Assembly: GCA_044326545.1 (NCBI GenBank)
Contig: JBIRBM010000001.1
Coordinates: forward strand, 124,001-188,000
DNA: 64,000 nucleotides
From: JANWJE01 sp044326545
Lineage (GTDB): Bacteria > Chlamydiota > Chlamydiia > Chlamydiales > Parachlamydiaceae
Reading direction: 5' to 3'
Under the pieces are notes generated by a model. That model had not been told where the DNA came from, ran no database searches, and saw nothing but the letters and a program-made list of their open reading frames with translations. Numbering within the stretch: position 1 is the stretch's first letter; each line of letters starts with the position of its first letter. The position numbers and the translations under genes were made by a program. This document shows, one piece after another, positions 16,401 through 24,631 of this stretch.

Positions 16401-17771
16401 ATGCTCAACGGATTATCACGCGTTTTTCAAATACCCGAACTCAAATCAAAAATTTTACTCACCCTTTTGCTTCTGGCTGTTTGTCGAATTGGGAGTTTTA
16501 TCCCTGTTCCAGGAATTAATGGTGAGATTGCTGTCAGTTTTTTTCGCCATGCCACAGGGGGGAGTCAGAACTTATTTCAAATGGTTGATATTTTCTCTGG
16601 TGGAGCTTTCTCTCAGATGACAGTGATCGCCCTTGGAATCACTCCTTATATTTCTGCTTCTATTATCATGCAGCTTCTGGTCGCCTTACTGCCAAGCCTT
16701 CAAAGAGAAGTTCGAGAGAACCCGGATTCCGGAAAAAGAAAAATTAATCGATGGACTCGTTTTCTTACAGTCATTCTCTCTTTTTTACAGTCTGCATTAT
16801 TTGCTAAATATGCCTTGCAAATGAATTTATCCCGTCCGGGCATTGTTGCAGGTGAATTAATTGATATTACAATGTTTGGAGTTCCTTGGCTGTTTTATTT
16901 GATCACCATTTTTACTATGACCACCGGTACGATGTTTCTTATGTGGGTCGGAGAGCAAATTACTGAAAGAGGAATAGGTAATGGGATTAGCTTAATTATT
17001 TGCTTGGGTATTTTATCACAGATTCCAACAGCAATGGGGTTGATCTTCCAACAGCTTAATCTGGATTCTCAAGAATCTGGACAGATGACCTTCTCTTCTA
17101 TTGTTGTCTTGATTGCTGTTTTTGTCGCTGTGACTTTAGCCACTATTCTTGTCATACAGGGGCATAGACGCATTCCTCTTCAACATGCTAGACGCGTTGT
17201 CGGACGGCGTGAGGTACAAGGAGGAACGTCTTACATTCCGTTGAAAATCAATTATGCAGGTGTGATCCCTGTGATTTTCGCTTCCTCTCTTTTGATGTTT
17301 CCAGCAACGTTGGGAACGTTTGTTGGAAGAGGAAATTGGTTAGGAGAAATCGCTCACTGGCTTTCACCTGGAAGTGTTTTGCACTTGCTTTTGTTCGTTG
17401 CCTTAATTGTGTTTTTCACCTACTTTTGGACTGCAACACAATTTAGACCCGATCAAATTGCCTCAGATTTGAAAAAAAATGGAGCGTTTATTCCGGGGAT
17501 TAGACAAGGTAAGCCAACACAAGATTATCTTGAGAGTACAATGAATAGAGTGACTCTGCTGGGAGCTTTATTTTTAGCGCTTATTGCGATATTACCGACA
17601 ATGATTAGCAGTGTTCTGGGCGTTTCTCAGACAATTAGTTACTTTTTTGGAGGAACAGCCCTCTTGATTTTAGTCGGAGTTGTCCTTGATACCATGAAAC
17701 AAGTTGAGTCTCATTTATTAATGAAACGTTATGACGGTTTTATGAAAAAAGGAAAAATGAGAGGACGTTAA
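16401..17771 (+). CDS. secY: preprotein translocase subunit SecY
   Basis: SecY forms the protein-conducting channel with SecE and SecG in the inner membrane. The 456-residue protein has about ten transmembrane helices and starts with the typical short cytoplasmic amphipathic segment (SRVFQIPELKSKILLTLLLL). The conserved RIGSFIPVPGIN, ALGITPYISASIIMQLL and QGHRRIPLQHARRVVGR blocks are present, as is the late loop DLKKNGAFIPGIRQGKPT. Location between rplO and rpsM is that of the spc operon. The start codon has only AAAGAG close upstream. Confidence 0.96.
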   Translation: MLNGLSRVFQIPELKSKILLTLLLLAVCRIGSFIPVPGINGEIAVSFFRHATGGSQNLFQMVDIFSGGAFSQMTVIALGITPYISASIIMQLLVALLPSLQREVRENPDSGKRKINRWTRFLTVILSFLQSALFAKYALQMNLSRPGIVAGELIDITMFGVPWLFYLITIFTMTTGTMFLMWVGEQITERGIGNGISLIICLGILSQIPTAMGLIFQQLNLDSQESGQMTFSSIVVLIAVFVAVTLATILVIQGHRRIPLQHARRVVGRREVQGGTSYIPLKINYAGVIPVIFASSLLMFPATLGTFVGRGNWLGEIAHWLSPGSVLHLLLFVALIVFFTYFWTATQFRPDQIASDLKKNGAFIPGIRQGKPTQDYLESTMNRVTLLGALFLALIAILPTMISSVLGVSQTISYFFGGTALLILVGVVLDTMKQVESHLLMKRYDGFMKKGKMRGR

Positions 17772-17952
17772 AATAAAAAAATGACCTCTTGCGTCATGAC
17801 CTTTCCTTCAAAAAAGTGAGTGTTTTTAAGGAGAATGATTCATCAATTTTAAGGTGATCTTAAACAGATGGCCAAAAAATTTAGAAATGAAGATGCCAAA
17901 AAAAGTCATTTTAGCAAGGAAATGTGATGACGTAAGAGGTCTAAGAGAGATT

Positions 17953-18099
17953 CTTAACACTTTGAGCAAACCTAGATTCTCATTTTTTTCCTCTAGGAAG
18001 TTACGAAAATAAGTAGGCAATATTCATAAACATGATCCACTTATTTTCGTCGATTCCTAAAGAGAAAATCATGTCGAATAGAGGGGTCAAAGTGTTAAG
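17953..18099. repeat. long imperfect palindrome in the secY-rpsM gap
   Basis: The outer arms CTTAACACTTTGA (17953-17965) and TCAAAGTGTTAAG (18087-18099) are a 13-bp perfect inverted repeat. The inner arms ACGAAAATAAGT (18003-18014) and ACTTATTTTCGT (18039-18050) are a 12-bp perfect inverted repeat. Both are centred near 18026, and the sequences between the arms also pair partly. The 547-nt secY-rpsM gap (17772-18318) contains no gene that I can support. This could be a folded mRNA segment or a decayed miniature inverted-repeat element; no flanking target duplication is obvious. Confidence 0.65.
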
Positions 18100-18318
18100 A
18101 CACTTTCTAATAAGTGGGTAAGAAAACAAAAATTGTTGAGACTGAGATTAGCTGGTCGTTACTAAAACATTATACGTCAATCGATAAGTTTGCATAAATG
18201 TTTCTGATTTGCGGCCTTCATTACCAACAACTTCAACTTCTTACTCTAAATGAGTTGAATTAAAAAGAAAATTTCTATAAAATCTACAGTTCGTTTTGGA
18301 AAAAATTAGGAGAGTTCA

Positions 18319-18687
18319 ATGCCTAGAGTCATAGGTATCGATATACCAGATAACAAAAGATTAGAGATTAGTCTGACATATCTTTATGGAATCGGTCGGC
18401 ATTTATCTAATCAGATTATTGCTCGCTTGGGATTAGATCCCAATATGCGTGCTCATAAGTTGAGTCAAGATGATATTGCACGTATAAACGGTCTTTTGCA
18501 ATCAGAGTTTGTTGTAGAAGGAGATCTTCGCCGACAAGTTCAGAACAATATTAAGCGTTTGATTAGCATACATTCCTATCGAGGGATGCGCCATCGTCTT
18601 GGATTACCTGTACGCGGACAACGCACAAAGACTAATTCAAGAACACGTAAAGGTCGCCGCAAGACGGTCGCTAATAAGAAAAAATAA
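18319..18687 (+). CDS. rpsM: 30S ribosomal protein S13
   Basis: S13 lies in the 30S head and contacts P-site tRNA and the 50S subunit. The 122-residue protein starts MPRVIGIDIPDNKRLEISLT and contains the C-terminal signature SYRGMRHRLGLPVRGQRTK. AGGAGAG nine bases upstream of the ATG supports the start. After the 547-nt gap it probably opens a separate alpha-operon transcript; rpmJ and infA are not present before it. Confidence 0.96.
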   Translation: MPRVIGIDIPDNKRLEISLTYLYGIGRHLSNQIIARLGLDPNMRAHKLSQDDIARINGLLQSEFVVEGDLRRQVQNNIKRLISIHSYRGMRHRLGLPVRGQRTKTNSRTRKGRRKTVANKKK

Positions 18688-18711
18688 GAGTCATTAGAGG
18701 AGTCCTAAACT

Positions 18712-19125
18712 TTGAGTAAGCAACCAGCTAATACTACTAAAAAAACAACTGTGAAGACAAAGAAAAAAGTCTCGCAGAATGTTCCATCTGGCATAGCACA
18801 CGTTAAAGCTACTTTTAACAATACCATTATTGCCATTACAGACCCAGCCGGAAGAGTCATTTCATGGGCTTCTGCTGGAAAAGTTAATTTTTCCGGATCG
18901 CGTAAGTCGTCGGCTTTTGCTGCAACTGTGGCTGCTCAAGATGCCGCTAAGATTGCAACGACATTCGGAATGAAAGAAGTGGAAGTTAATTTGAAAGGAC
19001 CTGGAGCCGGACGTGAATCTGCTGTTCGCGGATTGCAAAGCGCAGGTTTGACTATTACAGCTATCCGAGACACAACTCCTGTGCCGCATAACGGATGCCG
19101 TCCTCGTAAGAGACGTCGTGTATAA
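18712..19125 (+). CDS. rpsK: 30S ribosomal protein S11
   Basis: S11 forms part of the mRNA exit channel platform. The 137-residue protein has a basic Thr/Lys-rich N-terminus, then GIAHVKATFNNTIIAITD and the signature LTITAIRDTTPVPHNGCRP. Translation appears to start at a TTG (18712), with GAGGAG nine bases upstream; no ATG or GTG lies between that site and the conserved domain. It follows rpsM by 24 nt. rpsD, which usually lies between rpsK and rpoA, is absent, as in chlamydiae. Confidence 0.94.
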   Translation: MSKQPANTTKKTTVKTKKKVSQNVPSGIAHVKATFNNTIIAITDPAGRVISWASAGKVNFSGSRKSSAFAATVAAQDAAKIATTFGMKEVEVNLKGPGAGRESAVRGLQSAGLTITAIRDTTPVPHNGCRPRKRRRV

Positions 19126-19150
19126 ATATTAATTATAGGAGAACCGCTTC

Positions 19151-20272
19151 ATGTCAGTTAAATATGGCAAATTTGAAATGCCAAAGCAGATCATTGTTGA
19201 TCAAGATGCACCTGAATCCAATTTCGCTCGCTATATCGCTGAGCCATTTGAACGAGGATTTGGGCATACGGTTGGCAACTCTCTGCGGCGCATGATGCTG
19301 TCTTCGCTTGAAGCACCAGCCATCATTTCCGTGCGCATCGAAGGGATTCCCCATGAGTATATGGCCATAGAAGGTATTTCAGAGGATATGACCAATATTA
19401 TTCTCAATTTCAAAGGCGCTTTACTGCGTAAATTACCAATGGATGATGTCTCTAATTCCAGAGAGACTCGTATGTTAACTCAAGTTCTTGAAGTGACTCA
19501 AGATGATTTGGATCGTCGTCATGGACAATATAATGTGACGCTTGGGGACGTTGTAAAAGATGGTAATTTTGAAGTTGTCAATCCAGATTTGCACCTCTTC
19601 AGTGTCACAAAACCTATGAGTCGTCAAATTGATCTGCGTGTTGCTTTTGGGCGTGGTTATGTTCCCTCAGAACGACATGTGGTGAGAGATAAAACCTCTG
19701 ATGAAATTTTGGTGGACTCTGCATTTTCTCCTGTTCGTTTAGTGAATTATTTTGTTGAGAACACAAGGGTTGGTCAAGACACAGACTTTGATCGACTAAT
19801 TATTGAAGTGACAACTGATGGTCGAGTGACACCTGCTGAAGCTTTAAGTTTTGCGGCACAAATTGGTGTGAAGCATTTCGAAGTGTTTAATCAATTCAAT
19901 AATTATGTTCTTTCTTTTGCAGAAAAAGGGGGAGAGCGTGGTGGCGATGAAGATGAACTCATGGATAAGCTATCTCTTGGAATTGACGAAATCGAACTTT
20001 CTGTTCGTTCAGCCAATTGTCTGACAGGAGCAAATATAGAAACCTTAGCTGAGCTTGTTTGCATTCCGGAAAGACGTATGTTAGAATTTAGAAATTTCGG
20101 TAAGAAATCTCTAAATGAAATCAAAGCGAAGTTACATGAAATGAATCTTCACTTAGGCATGGATCTCAATCGATTTGGAATCACTCCTGATAATGTCAAA
20201 GATAAGATTAAGTATTTTCGCGATGAAAAGAAAAAGAAGAAAGAAATATTAAAAAATGAAGAGTCTAAGTAG
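19151..20272 (+). CDS. rpoA: DNA-directed RNA polymerase alpha subunit
   Basis: The alpha subunit dimerises to nucleate RNA polymerase assembly and contacts activators and UP elements. The 373-residue protein has the N-terminal domain with EPFERGFGHTVGNSLRRMML and a C-terminal domain with LTGANIETLAELVCIPERRM and FGKKSLNEIKAKL. It is longer than E. coli RpoA (329), because of insertions around residues 90-130 and a Lys-rich tail, a feature I recall from chlamydial RpoA. TATAGGAGAA gives a good ribosome-binding site. Context rpsK-rpoA-rplQ is canonical. Confidence 0.97.
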   Translation: MSVKYGKFEMPKQIIVDQDAPESNFARYIAEPFERGFGHTVGNSLRRMMLSSLEAPAIISVRIEGIPHEYMAIEGISEDMTNIILNFKGALLRKLPMDDVSNSRETRMLTQVLEVTQDDLDRRHGQYNVTLGDVVKDGNFEVVNPDLHLFSVTKPMSRQIDLRVAFGRGYVPSERHVVRDKTSDEILVDSAFSPVRLVNYFVENTRVGQDTDFDRLIIEVTTDGRVTPAEALSFAAQIGVKHFEVFNQFNNYVLSFAEKGGERGGDEDELMDKLSLGIDEIELSVRSANCLTGANIETLAELVCIPERRMLEFRNFGKKSLNEIKAKLHEMNLHLGMDLNRFGITPDNVKDKIKYFRDEKKKKKEILKNEESK

Positions 20273-20278
20273 GTAAAT

Positions 20279-20707
20279 ATGAGACACCTAAATCAAACAT
20301 GTAAGCTCAATCGTACAACGTCTCATAGACGTTGCATGTTTGCTAACATGTTAAAATCATTAGTTACCCACGAACGTATTCAGACAACAGTGCCTAAAGC
20401 TAAAGCACTCCGTCGTTATGCTGACCGTCTGATTACATTGGCAAAGAAGGGTACCTTAGCAGCGCGCCGTCAAGCAATTGCAGAGCTCATGATTCGCTTC
20501 AATCCGCTCACGCCTAAAGAGCAAAGAGCAGCAAAAGAAGGGAAGACTCATGCGTACAATGACGATCGCTTAGTGATTGCTAAGCTTTTTGATGAGTTAA
20601 GCACACGGTTTGCAGAGCGCAAAGGCGGCTATACTCGAATTATTAAGCAAGGATATCGTGTAGGCGATAATGCGCAAACATGTGTTATTGAATATCTTGC
20701 CGATTAG
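20279..20707 (+). CDS. rplQ: 50S ribosomal protein L17
   Basis: L17 lies at the tunnel exit face. The 142-residue protein starts MRHLNQTCKLNRTTSHRRCM and contains SLVTHERIQTTVPKAKALRR and the C-terminal GGYTRIIKQGYRVGDNA signature. It begins six bases after rpoA and is followed immediately by a strong terminator, so it ends the ribosomal transcription unit. Confidence 0.96.
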   Translation: MRHLNQTCKLNRTTSHRRCMFANMLKSLVTHERIQTTVPKAKALRRYADRLITLAKKGTLAARRQAIAELMIRFNPLTPKEQRAAKEGKTHAYNDDRLVIAKLFDELSTRFAERKGGYTRIIKQGYRVGDNAQTCVIEYLAD

Positions 20708-20715
20708 TTCCAATC

Positions 20716-20756
20716 GCTCCACTAGAATTTATCAATCATTTCTAGTGGAGCTTTTT
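20716..20756 (+). terminator. rho-independent terminator of the ribosomal operon
   Basis: GCTCCACTAGAA (20716-20727) and TTCTAGTGGAGC (20740-20751) form a perfect 12-bp stem with a 12-nt loop followed by TTTTT. It lies eight bases after the rplQ stop codon. Confidence 0.95.
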
Positions 20757-20988
20757 CAATAGCATTCTCTTTTTTATTCGAAGTTCTTTTTCTGATTGTT
20801 TTCTTTTTTTATAGATCCCATGTATGATCGATATCACCCGATTGATCATCGATATGTCTTCAATATTTTCACAAACCGCTAATAGACCAAAAAAAGATGA
20901 AAACAGGTTCTTATAATAAATGAGATGATGTGTTAAAAAATTGGATCGTTCTTTTTCTTTTTTTTTCCTTCCATCCTTTGCCAACCCC

Positions 20989-21811
20989 ATGCATCCCTTA
21001 TCAATTTGCATGATTTTTCGTGATGAAGCCCCCTATTTGAAAGAATGGATTGAATTTCATCGTTTGGCAGGAGTCGATCATTTTGATTTATGCAATCACA
21101 GAAATCAGGATAATTATCTAGACGTGTTAACCCCTTATATGAAAAAGGGAGTTGTAGAGTTAACCGAAATGGGGGGGGTGATGTTGATGAGGATGTTGAG
21201 CATTTTAATCGTCTGCAGATCAATTTTTACAATCAGATTTTACAACAAAAAAAAGAAAGTGAATGGATTGCTTTTTTGGATTCGGATGAATATCTGGTTC
21301 CCACTACCACCAACCAAGTCGTTGATGTTCTTGATGAATTCACATCCTTTGGCGGTCTTGTTGTGAATGGGCAAATGTTTGGAACGTCGCATGTGGAGAA
21401 ACTGCGATCAGATTAACTGATGATAGAACAGTTTGTCCGATCTGCATCGGGTCACTTAGTTGAAGAGAACCGGACCATTAAAACGATTTTACAACCTCAA
21501 AAGGTTGTCGGGTTTGAGTTTGATCCTCATGCACCCACTTACTGTCCGGGTTTTTTTTCAGGTTAATTCAGATAAAATCCATTTTAAAGGCGCTTTTAGC
21601 CCTTATGTCCAAGTGAATAAACTCCAAATCAATCACTATTGGACAAGAGATGAACATTATTTTTTTGAATCATAAAATTCCAAGAAGAGTAGGGGTGTTT
21701 GGGTGGTCTGTAGAAGGGATAAAGACTATAGCAGAAATATACAATCAAGACGTAGACCTCACAATTTACCGCTTTGTTCCTAAATTGCGTAAAAGAATGG
21801 GTTTATCTTGA
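20989..21811 (+). pseudogene. decayed family 92-like (DUF23-type) glycosyltransferase
   Basis: Segments of one protein can be read in different frames. Frame one gives LSICMIFRDEAPYLKEWIEF and HRLAGVDHFDL. Near 21175, at a run of eight G, the frame changes to DVDEDVEHFNRL and WIAFLDSDEYLVP. An in-frame TAA near 21415 is followed by LMIEQFVRSASGHLVEENR. Another frame change near 21563 gives HFKGAFSPYVQVNKLQINHYW. A last change near 21674 gives RRVGVFGWSVEG up to a stop at 21811. The NEAPYLKEWIEYH-like start, the FLDxDEYLVP acidic motif and the INHYW block are those of DUF23/GT92-type glycosyltransferases. At least three frameshifts and one stop make it nonfunctional. It lies between rplQ and gap, which are adjacent in Chlamydia. 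Confidence 0.8.
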
Positions 21812-21840
21812 GCATTTATTTCATTTCTTGCATAAGGGCT

Positions 21841-21955
21841 TAGGGCGTGTCATCAACTGCTAATCGCCTCTATTCAAGATGATTTCTCAAGCGGGTGGTC
21901 ACATCGCTTGGGAAGAACTTGAATAAAGTTTATTATCAATTGATGACATACCCTA
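21841..21955 (+). mobile_element. 115-bp miniature inverted-repeat element, uninterrupted copy
   Basis: The ends TAGGGCGTGTCATCAA and (reverse complement) TAGGGTATGTCATCAA form 16-bp terminal inverted repeats with two mismatches. The whole sequence is closely similar to the outer parts of 48450-48729, which carries an extra insertion. It encodes nothing by itself and is too short to be autonomous. It ends 17 bases before the gap start codon. I see no clear target-site duplication. Confidence 0.8.
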
Positions 21956-21972
21956 GATCAAACGGAGATCAT

Positions 21973-23010
21973 ATGACAATTAATATTGCAATTAATGGTT
22001 TTGGAAGAATTGGACGATTAGTCTGTCGCTTAGCGCTTCTTCACTCAGATATTAACCTTGTCGCCGTTAATGATTTAGTTCCAGCAGATAATTTAGCCTA
22101 TTTGCTTAAATACGATTCCACTCATGGGCGTTTTGACAAAAATATCTTGTCCGAAGAGTCGGCTATTATCGTTGAGGGTAAAAAAATTTGTGTTTTTTCA
22201 GAAAAAGATCCCTTAAAATTACCCTGGAAAGATTTAAATATCGATTATGTCATAGAGTCAACAGGTTTTTTTACAAAGTCTGAAGAAGCGGCTAAACATT
22301 TGACTGCCGGTGCTAAACGAGTGATTATCACGGCTCCTGCAAAAGGGGATATTCCGACTTTTGTTATGGGTGTTAATGAGAACACATTTGATCCTGAACA
22401 AGATTTTATTGTGTCTAATGCCTCTTGCACGACAAATTGTTTGGCTCCTATTACTAAAGTTCTATTAGATTGTTTTGGAATTGAGGAGGGATTGATGACG
22501 ACAATTCACTCTATTACAGCCTCTCAACCAACTGTAGATGGTCCTTCAAAAAAAGATTGGAGGGGAGGGCGTGGAGCGTCTCAAAATATTATTCCTTCTT
22601 CAACTGGTGCAGCAAAGGCTGTCGCTCTTTGCATCCCGGAAGTTGAGGGGAAATTGACTGGGATGGCATTTCGTGTTCCTACGGCAGATGTCTCAGCTGT
22701 TGACTTGACTATCCGTCTCACTAAACCCACGACTTATCAAGACATTTGCCAGTCGATGAAAACTGCCTCAGAAGGATCTATGCTAGGGATCCTCGCCTAT
22801 TGTGATGAACAAGTTGTCTCTTCTGATTTTATCGGGAGCACCTATTCGGCTATTTTTGATCGGGATGCTGGAATTGGGCTTAATTCTCAGTTCTTCAAAA
22901 TCATTGCTTGGTATGATAATGAGATGGGATACTCGGCTCGAGTCGTTGACTTGATCATTTATATGGCGTCACGCGAAAGGGCAATTGCCATGAAATCAAA
23001 AGAGGTGTAG
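21973..23010 (+). CDS. gap: glyceraldehyde-3-phosphate dehydrogenase
   Basis: GAPDH converts glyceraldehyde 3-phosphate to 1,3-bisphosphoglycerate in glycolysis. The 345-residue protein has the Rossmann motif NGFGRIGR at residues 9-16, the active-site SNASCTTNCLAP with Cys152, TIHSIT with the catalytic His, and the C-terminal WYDNEMGYSARV. The open frame extends upstream to a GTG at 21895, but that extension is encoded by the miniature element. The ATG at 21973 has ACGGAG six bases upstream and starts MTINIAINGFGRIG, as in the family. In Chlamydia gap directly follows rplQ; here a pseudogene and an element have entered between them. Confidence 0.96.
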   Translation: MTINIAINGFGRIGRLVCRLALLHSDINLVAVNDLVPADNLAYLLKYDSTHGRFDKNILSEESAIIVEGKKICVFSEKDPLKLPWKDLNIDYVIESTGFFTKSEEAAKHLTAGAKRVIITAPAKGDIPTFVMGVNENTFDPEQDFIVSNASCTTNCLAPITKVLLDCFGIEEGLMTTIHSITASQPTVDGPSKKDWRGGRGASQNIIPSSTGAAKAVALCIPEVEGKLTGMAFRVPTADVSAVDLTIRLTKPTTYQDICQSMKTASEGSMLGILAYCDEQVVSSDFIGSTYSAIFDRDAGIGLNSQFFKIIAWYDNEMGYSARVVDLIIYMASRERAIAMKSKEV

Positions 23011-23312
23011 ACTGGAGATGAGTTTTTAGTGTTTACCATGTTCATCTGCCAGCCGGCAAAGTGTTATAACATGGCTGATAATCGACGAATAATAGAACGT
23101 AAATCCTTTAAAACTTATCTTTAAAATTTTCTCAAAGATCATCAATGATTTTTAGCAAACTAACCGAAATGCAGCTTTAACCTTGATTTAGTGTTTTTCG
23201 CTCTTTATTTTTTACCTTCTCTCACCGAGAGTAACAACAAAACTCAAGTGATTAAATCTGATAAAAGAGGCATTTCTCTAGACGTAAACATTTAACTATG
23301 GGATGACATTCA

Positions 23313-24404
23313 GTGGATTTTACCCGTGAACCTATCATAGAGACGATTATTACTCCAAAAGAGGGGTATAAGCTCGTTATTAGAAGCAGCAAAAGTACAG
23401 GTCAGGAAGAGTACTGTGTTGATGCAGTTGAAATGATTGCATTTGGACATTCTCTCTTTTTCCGCTCTTTGGAAAGGCCAAAAGCATTTATTGTTCCGGC
23501 CTCGGATTATGAAGTTTTAGAAGTTAGAGAAGCTCGGATGGTTCTCAAAAATGTAGGACTTGACCGCTCAATTAAAATCGGGGGAGGCAAAGAAGCGCAT
23601 CTTAAACCGTCTCGAGAAGAGGAAAAAGTCGAAAGTGTGACTGAAGATCTTCCTGAGTCAGATGAAACTCAAAGGTCAACTGACGGACAAGAAGACTCTC
23701 GCCCTGAAGTTCGTGTCGATAAAAAACGTGATCGTCGCCGCAATTATCGTAAGCGCCGCGGTCGTGAAGATGGAGTAAAGGAAAGCAGCGATTTAACAAT
23801 CGTTTCTCCTGATAGTGAAAAAGTTGAAGATCCTGTATCTGAACCAAAGATTGATGTTGTATCCGAAGTTGTTCCTGTAGCTCCGATGCCTCTGTCGTCA
23901 TTATTACAACCCCCTTCTACACTAATATCAGAAACGATTAATCGATATCGCCAAAATGATTTATTTAAAGCGGCTTTTTATTTAACAGAAGAGGATCAAT
24001 ATAAACCGCATGATAAGGTTCAAGAACTCCTAGATGATGAGAATGAAGAAGACCCTCCTCAATTGCAAGAGCCGGATTTTGATTCCGCAACATCCGAAGA
24101 AGCAGCCTTGATCATATCTGAGGAAGGAGAAACTCAACAGTTAGATCACCCTTTAGATAGATCTGAACCTATCAATCAATTACCCAAGACTTTTCCTGAA
24201 GAAGCTGATTTTAACGGTGTTGAGGAAAAAGATGTTGAGTTGAGTTTGCCCATTTATGCAGAAGAAGAAGATGTCAGCATTCAAGGAGACTTTTTTCAGC
24301 CCGATCATCACCTTTCTGATGTAGATCATACAAGGCCTGATTCTCCTGTTAATCAGACAGAAGATGGAGACGAGTCTAAGAAAGATGGACTGGAGAAGAT
24401 GTAA
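23313..24404 (+). CDS. conserved chlamydial protein with acidic low-complexity tail
   Basis: The 363-residue protein starts at a GTG. The first 100 residues look folded (TIITPKEGYKLVIRSSK, RPKAFIVPASDYEVLEVREA, NVGLDRSIKIGG). A highly basic patch follows (KKRDRRRNYRKRRGRE, about residues 128-143), and then more than 200 residues rich in Glu, Asp, Ser and Pro without obvious fold. It lies just downstream of gap, where C. trachomatis carries the hypothetical gene CT504. I think it is the orthologue, from gene order and the conserved N-terminal block, but that is from memory. The basic patch could bind nucleic acid. Function unknown. The 302-nt gap before it has no gene that I can see. Confidence 0.75.
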   Translation: MDFTREPIIETIITPKEGYKLVIRSSKSTGQEEYCVDAVEMIAFGHSLFFRSLERPKAFIVPASDYEVLEVREARMVLKNVGLDRSIKIGGGKEAHLKPSREEEKVESVTEDLPESDETQRSTDGQEDSRPEVRVDKKRDRRRNYRKRRGREDGVKESSDLTIVSPDSEKVEDPVSEPKIDVVSEVVPVAPMPLSSLLQPPSTLISETINRYRQNDLFKAAFYLTEEDQYKPHDKVQELLDDENEEDPPQLQEPDFDSATSEEAALIISEEGETQQLDHPLDRSEPINQLPKTFPEEADFNGVEEKDVELSLPIYAEEEDVSIQGDFFQPDHHLSDVDHTRPDSPVNQTEDGDESKKDGLEKM

Positions 24405-24451
24405 TCCAGATTTTTTACTTGAACTTTTAGAACCTGTTCAAAATCTTTGAT

Positions 24452-24520
24452 CACTCACCTTGCGCAGGGAGAGCTTTCGCTTTAGTGCAAAAATAGTGTT
24501 CCCCTTGCGTAAGGTGAGTC
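24452..24520 (+). repeat. dispersed intergenic repeat, copy 1 (palindromic)
   Basis: CACTCACCTTGCGCAGGG at the left pairs with CCCCTTGCGTAAGGTGAGT at the right across a 30-nt centre. The right half contains the TGCGTAAGGTGAGT core found at five other intergenic sites in the window. Confidence 0.6.
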
Positions 24521-24631
24521 ATATAGTAAATTGAAAATTAAATAGTTATATCTTCTTTTTGCAACTAAATATTTCTCAAAAAAAAGCATTATCTGTATAA
24601 TGAATTCATTTAAAATATCAGATGGCAAATA

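Noticed and set aside
21895..21972. N-terminal extension of GAPDH from a GTG start
   Set aside because: The extension is encoded by the miniature element and is not like any GAPDH N-terminus. The ATG at 21973 has a good ribosome-binding site.
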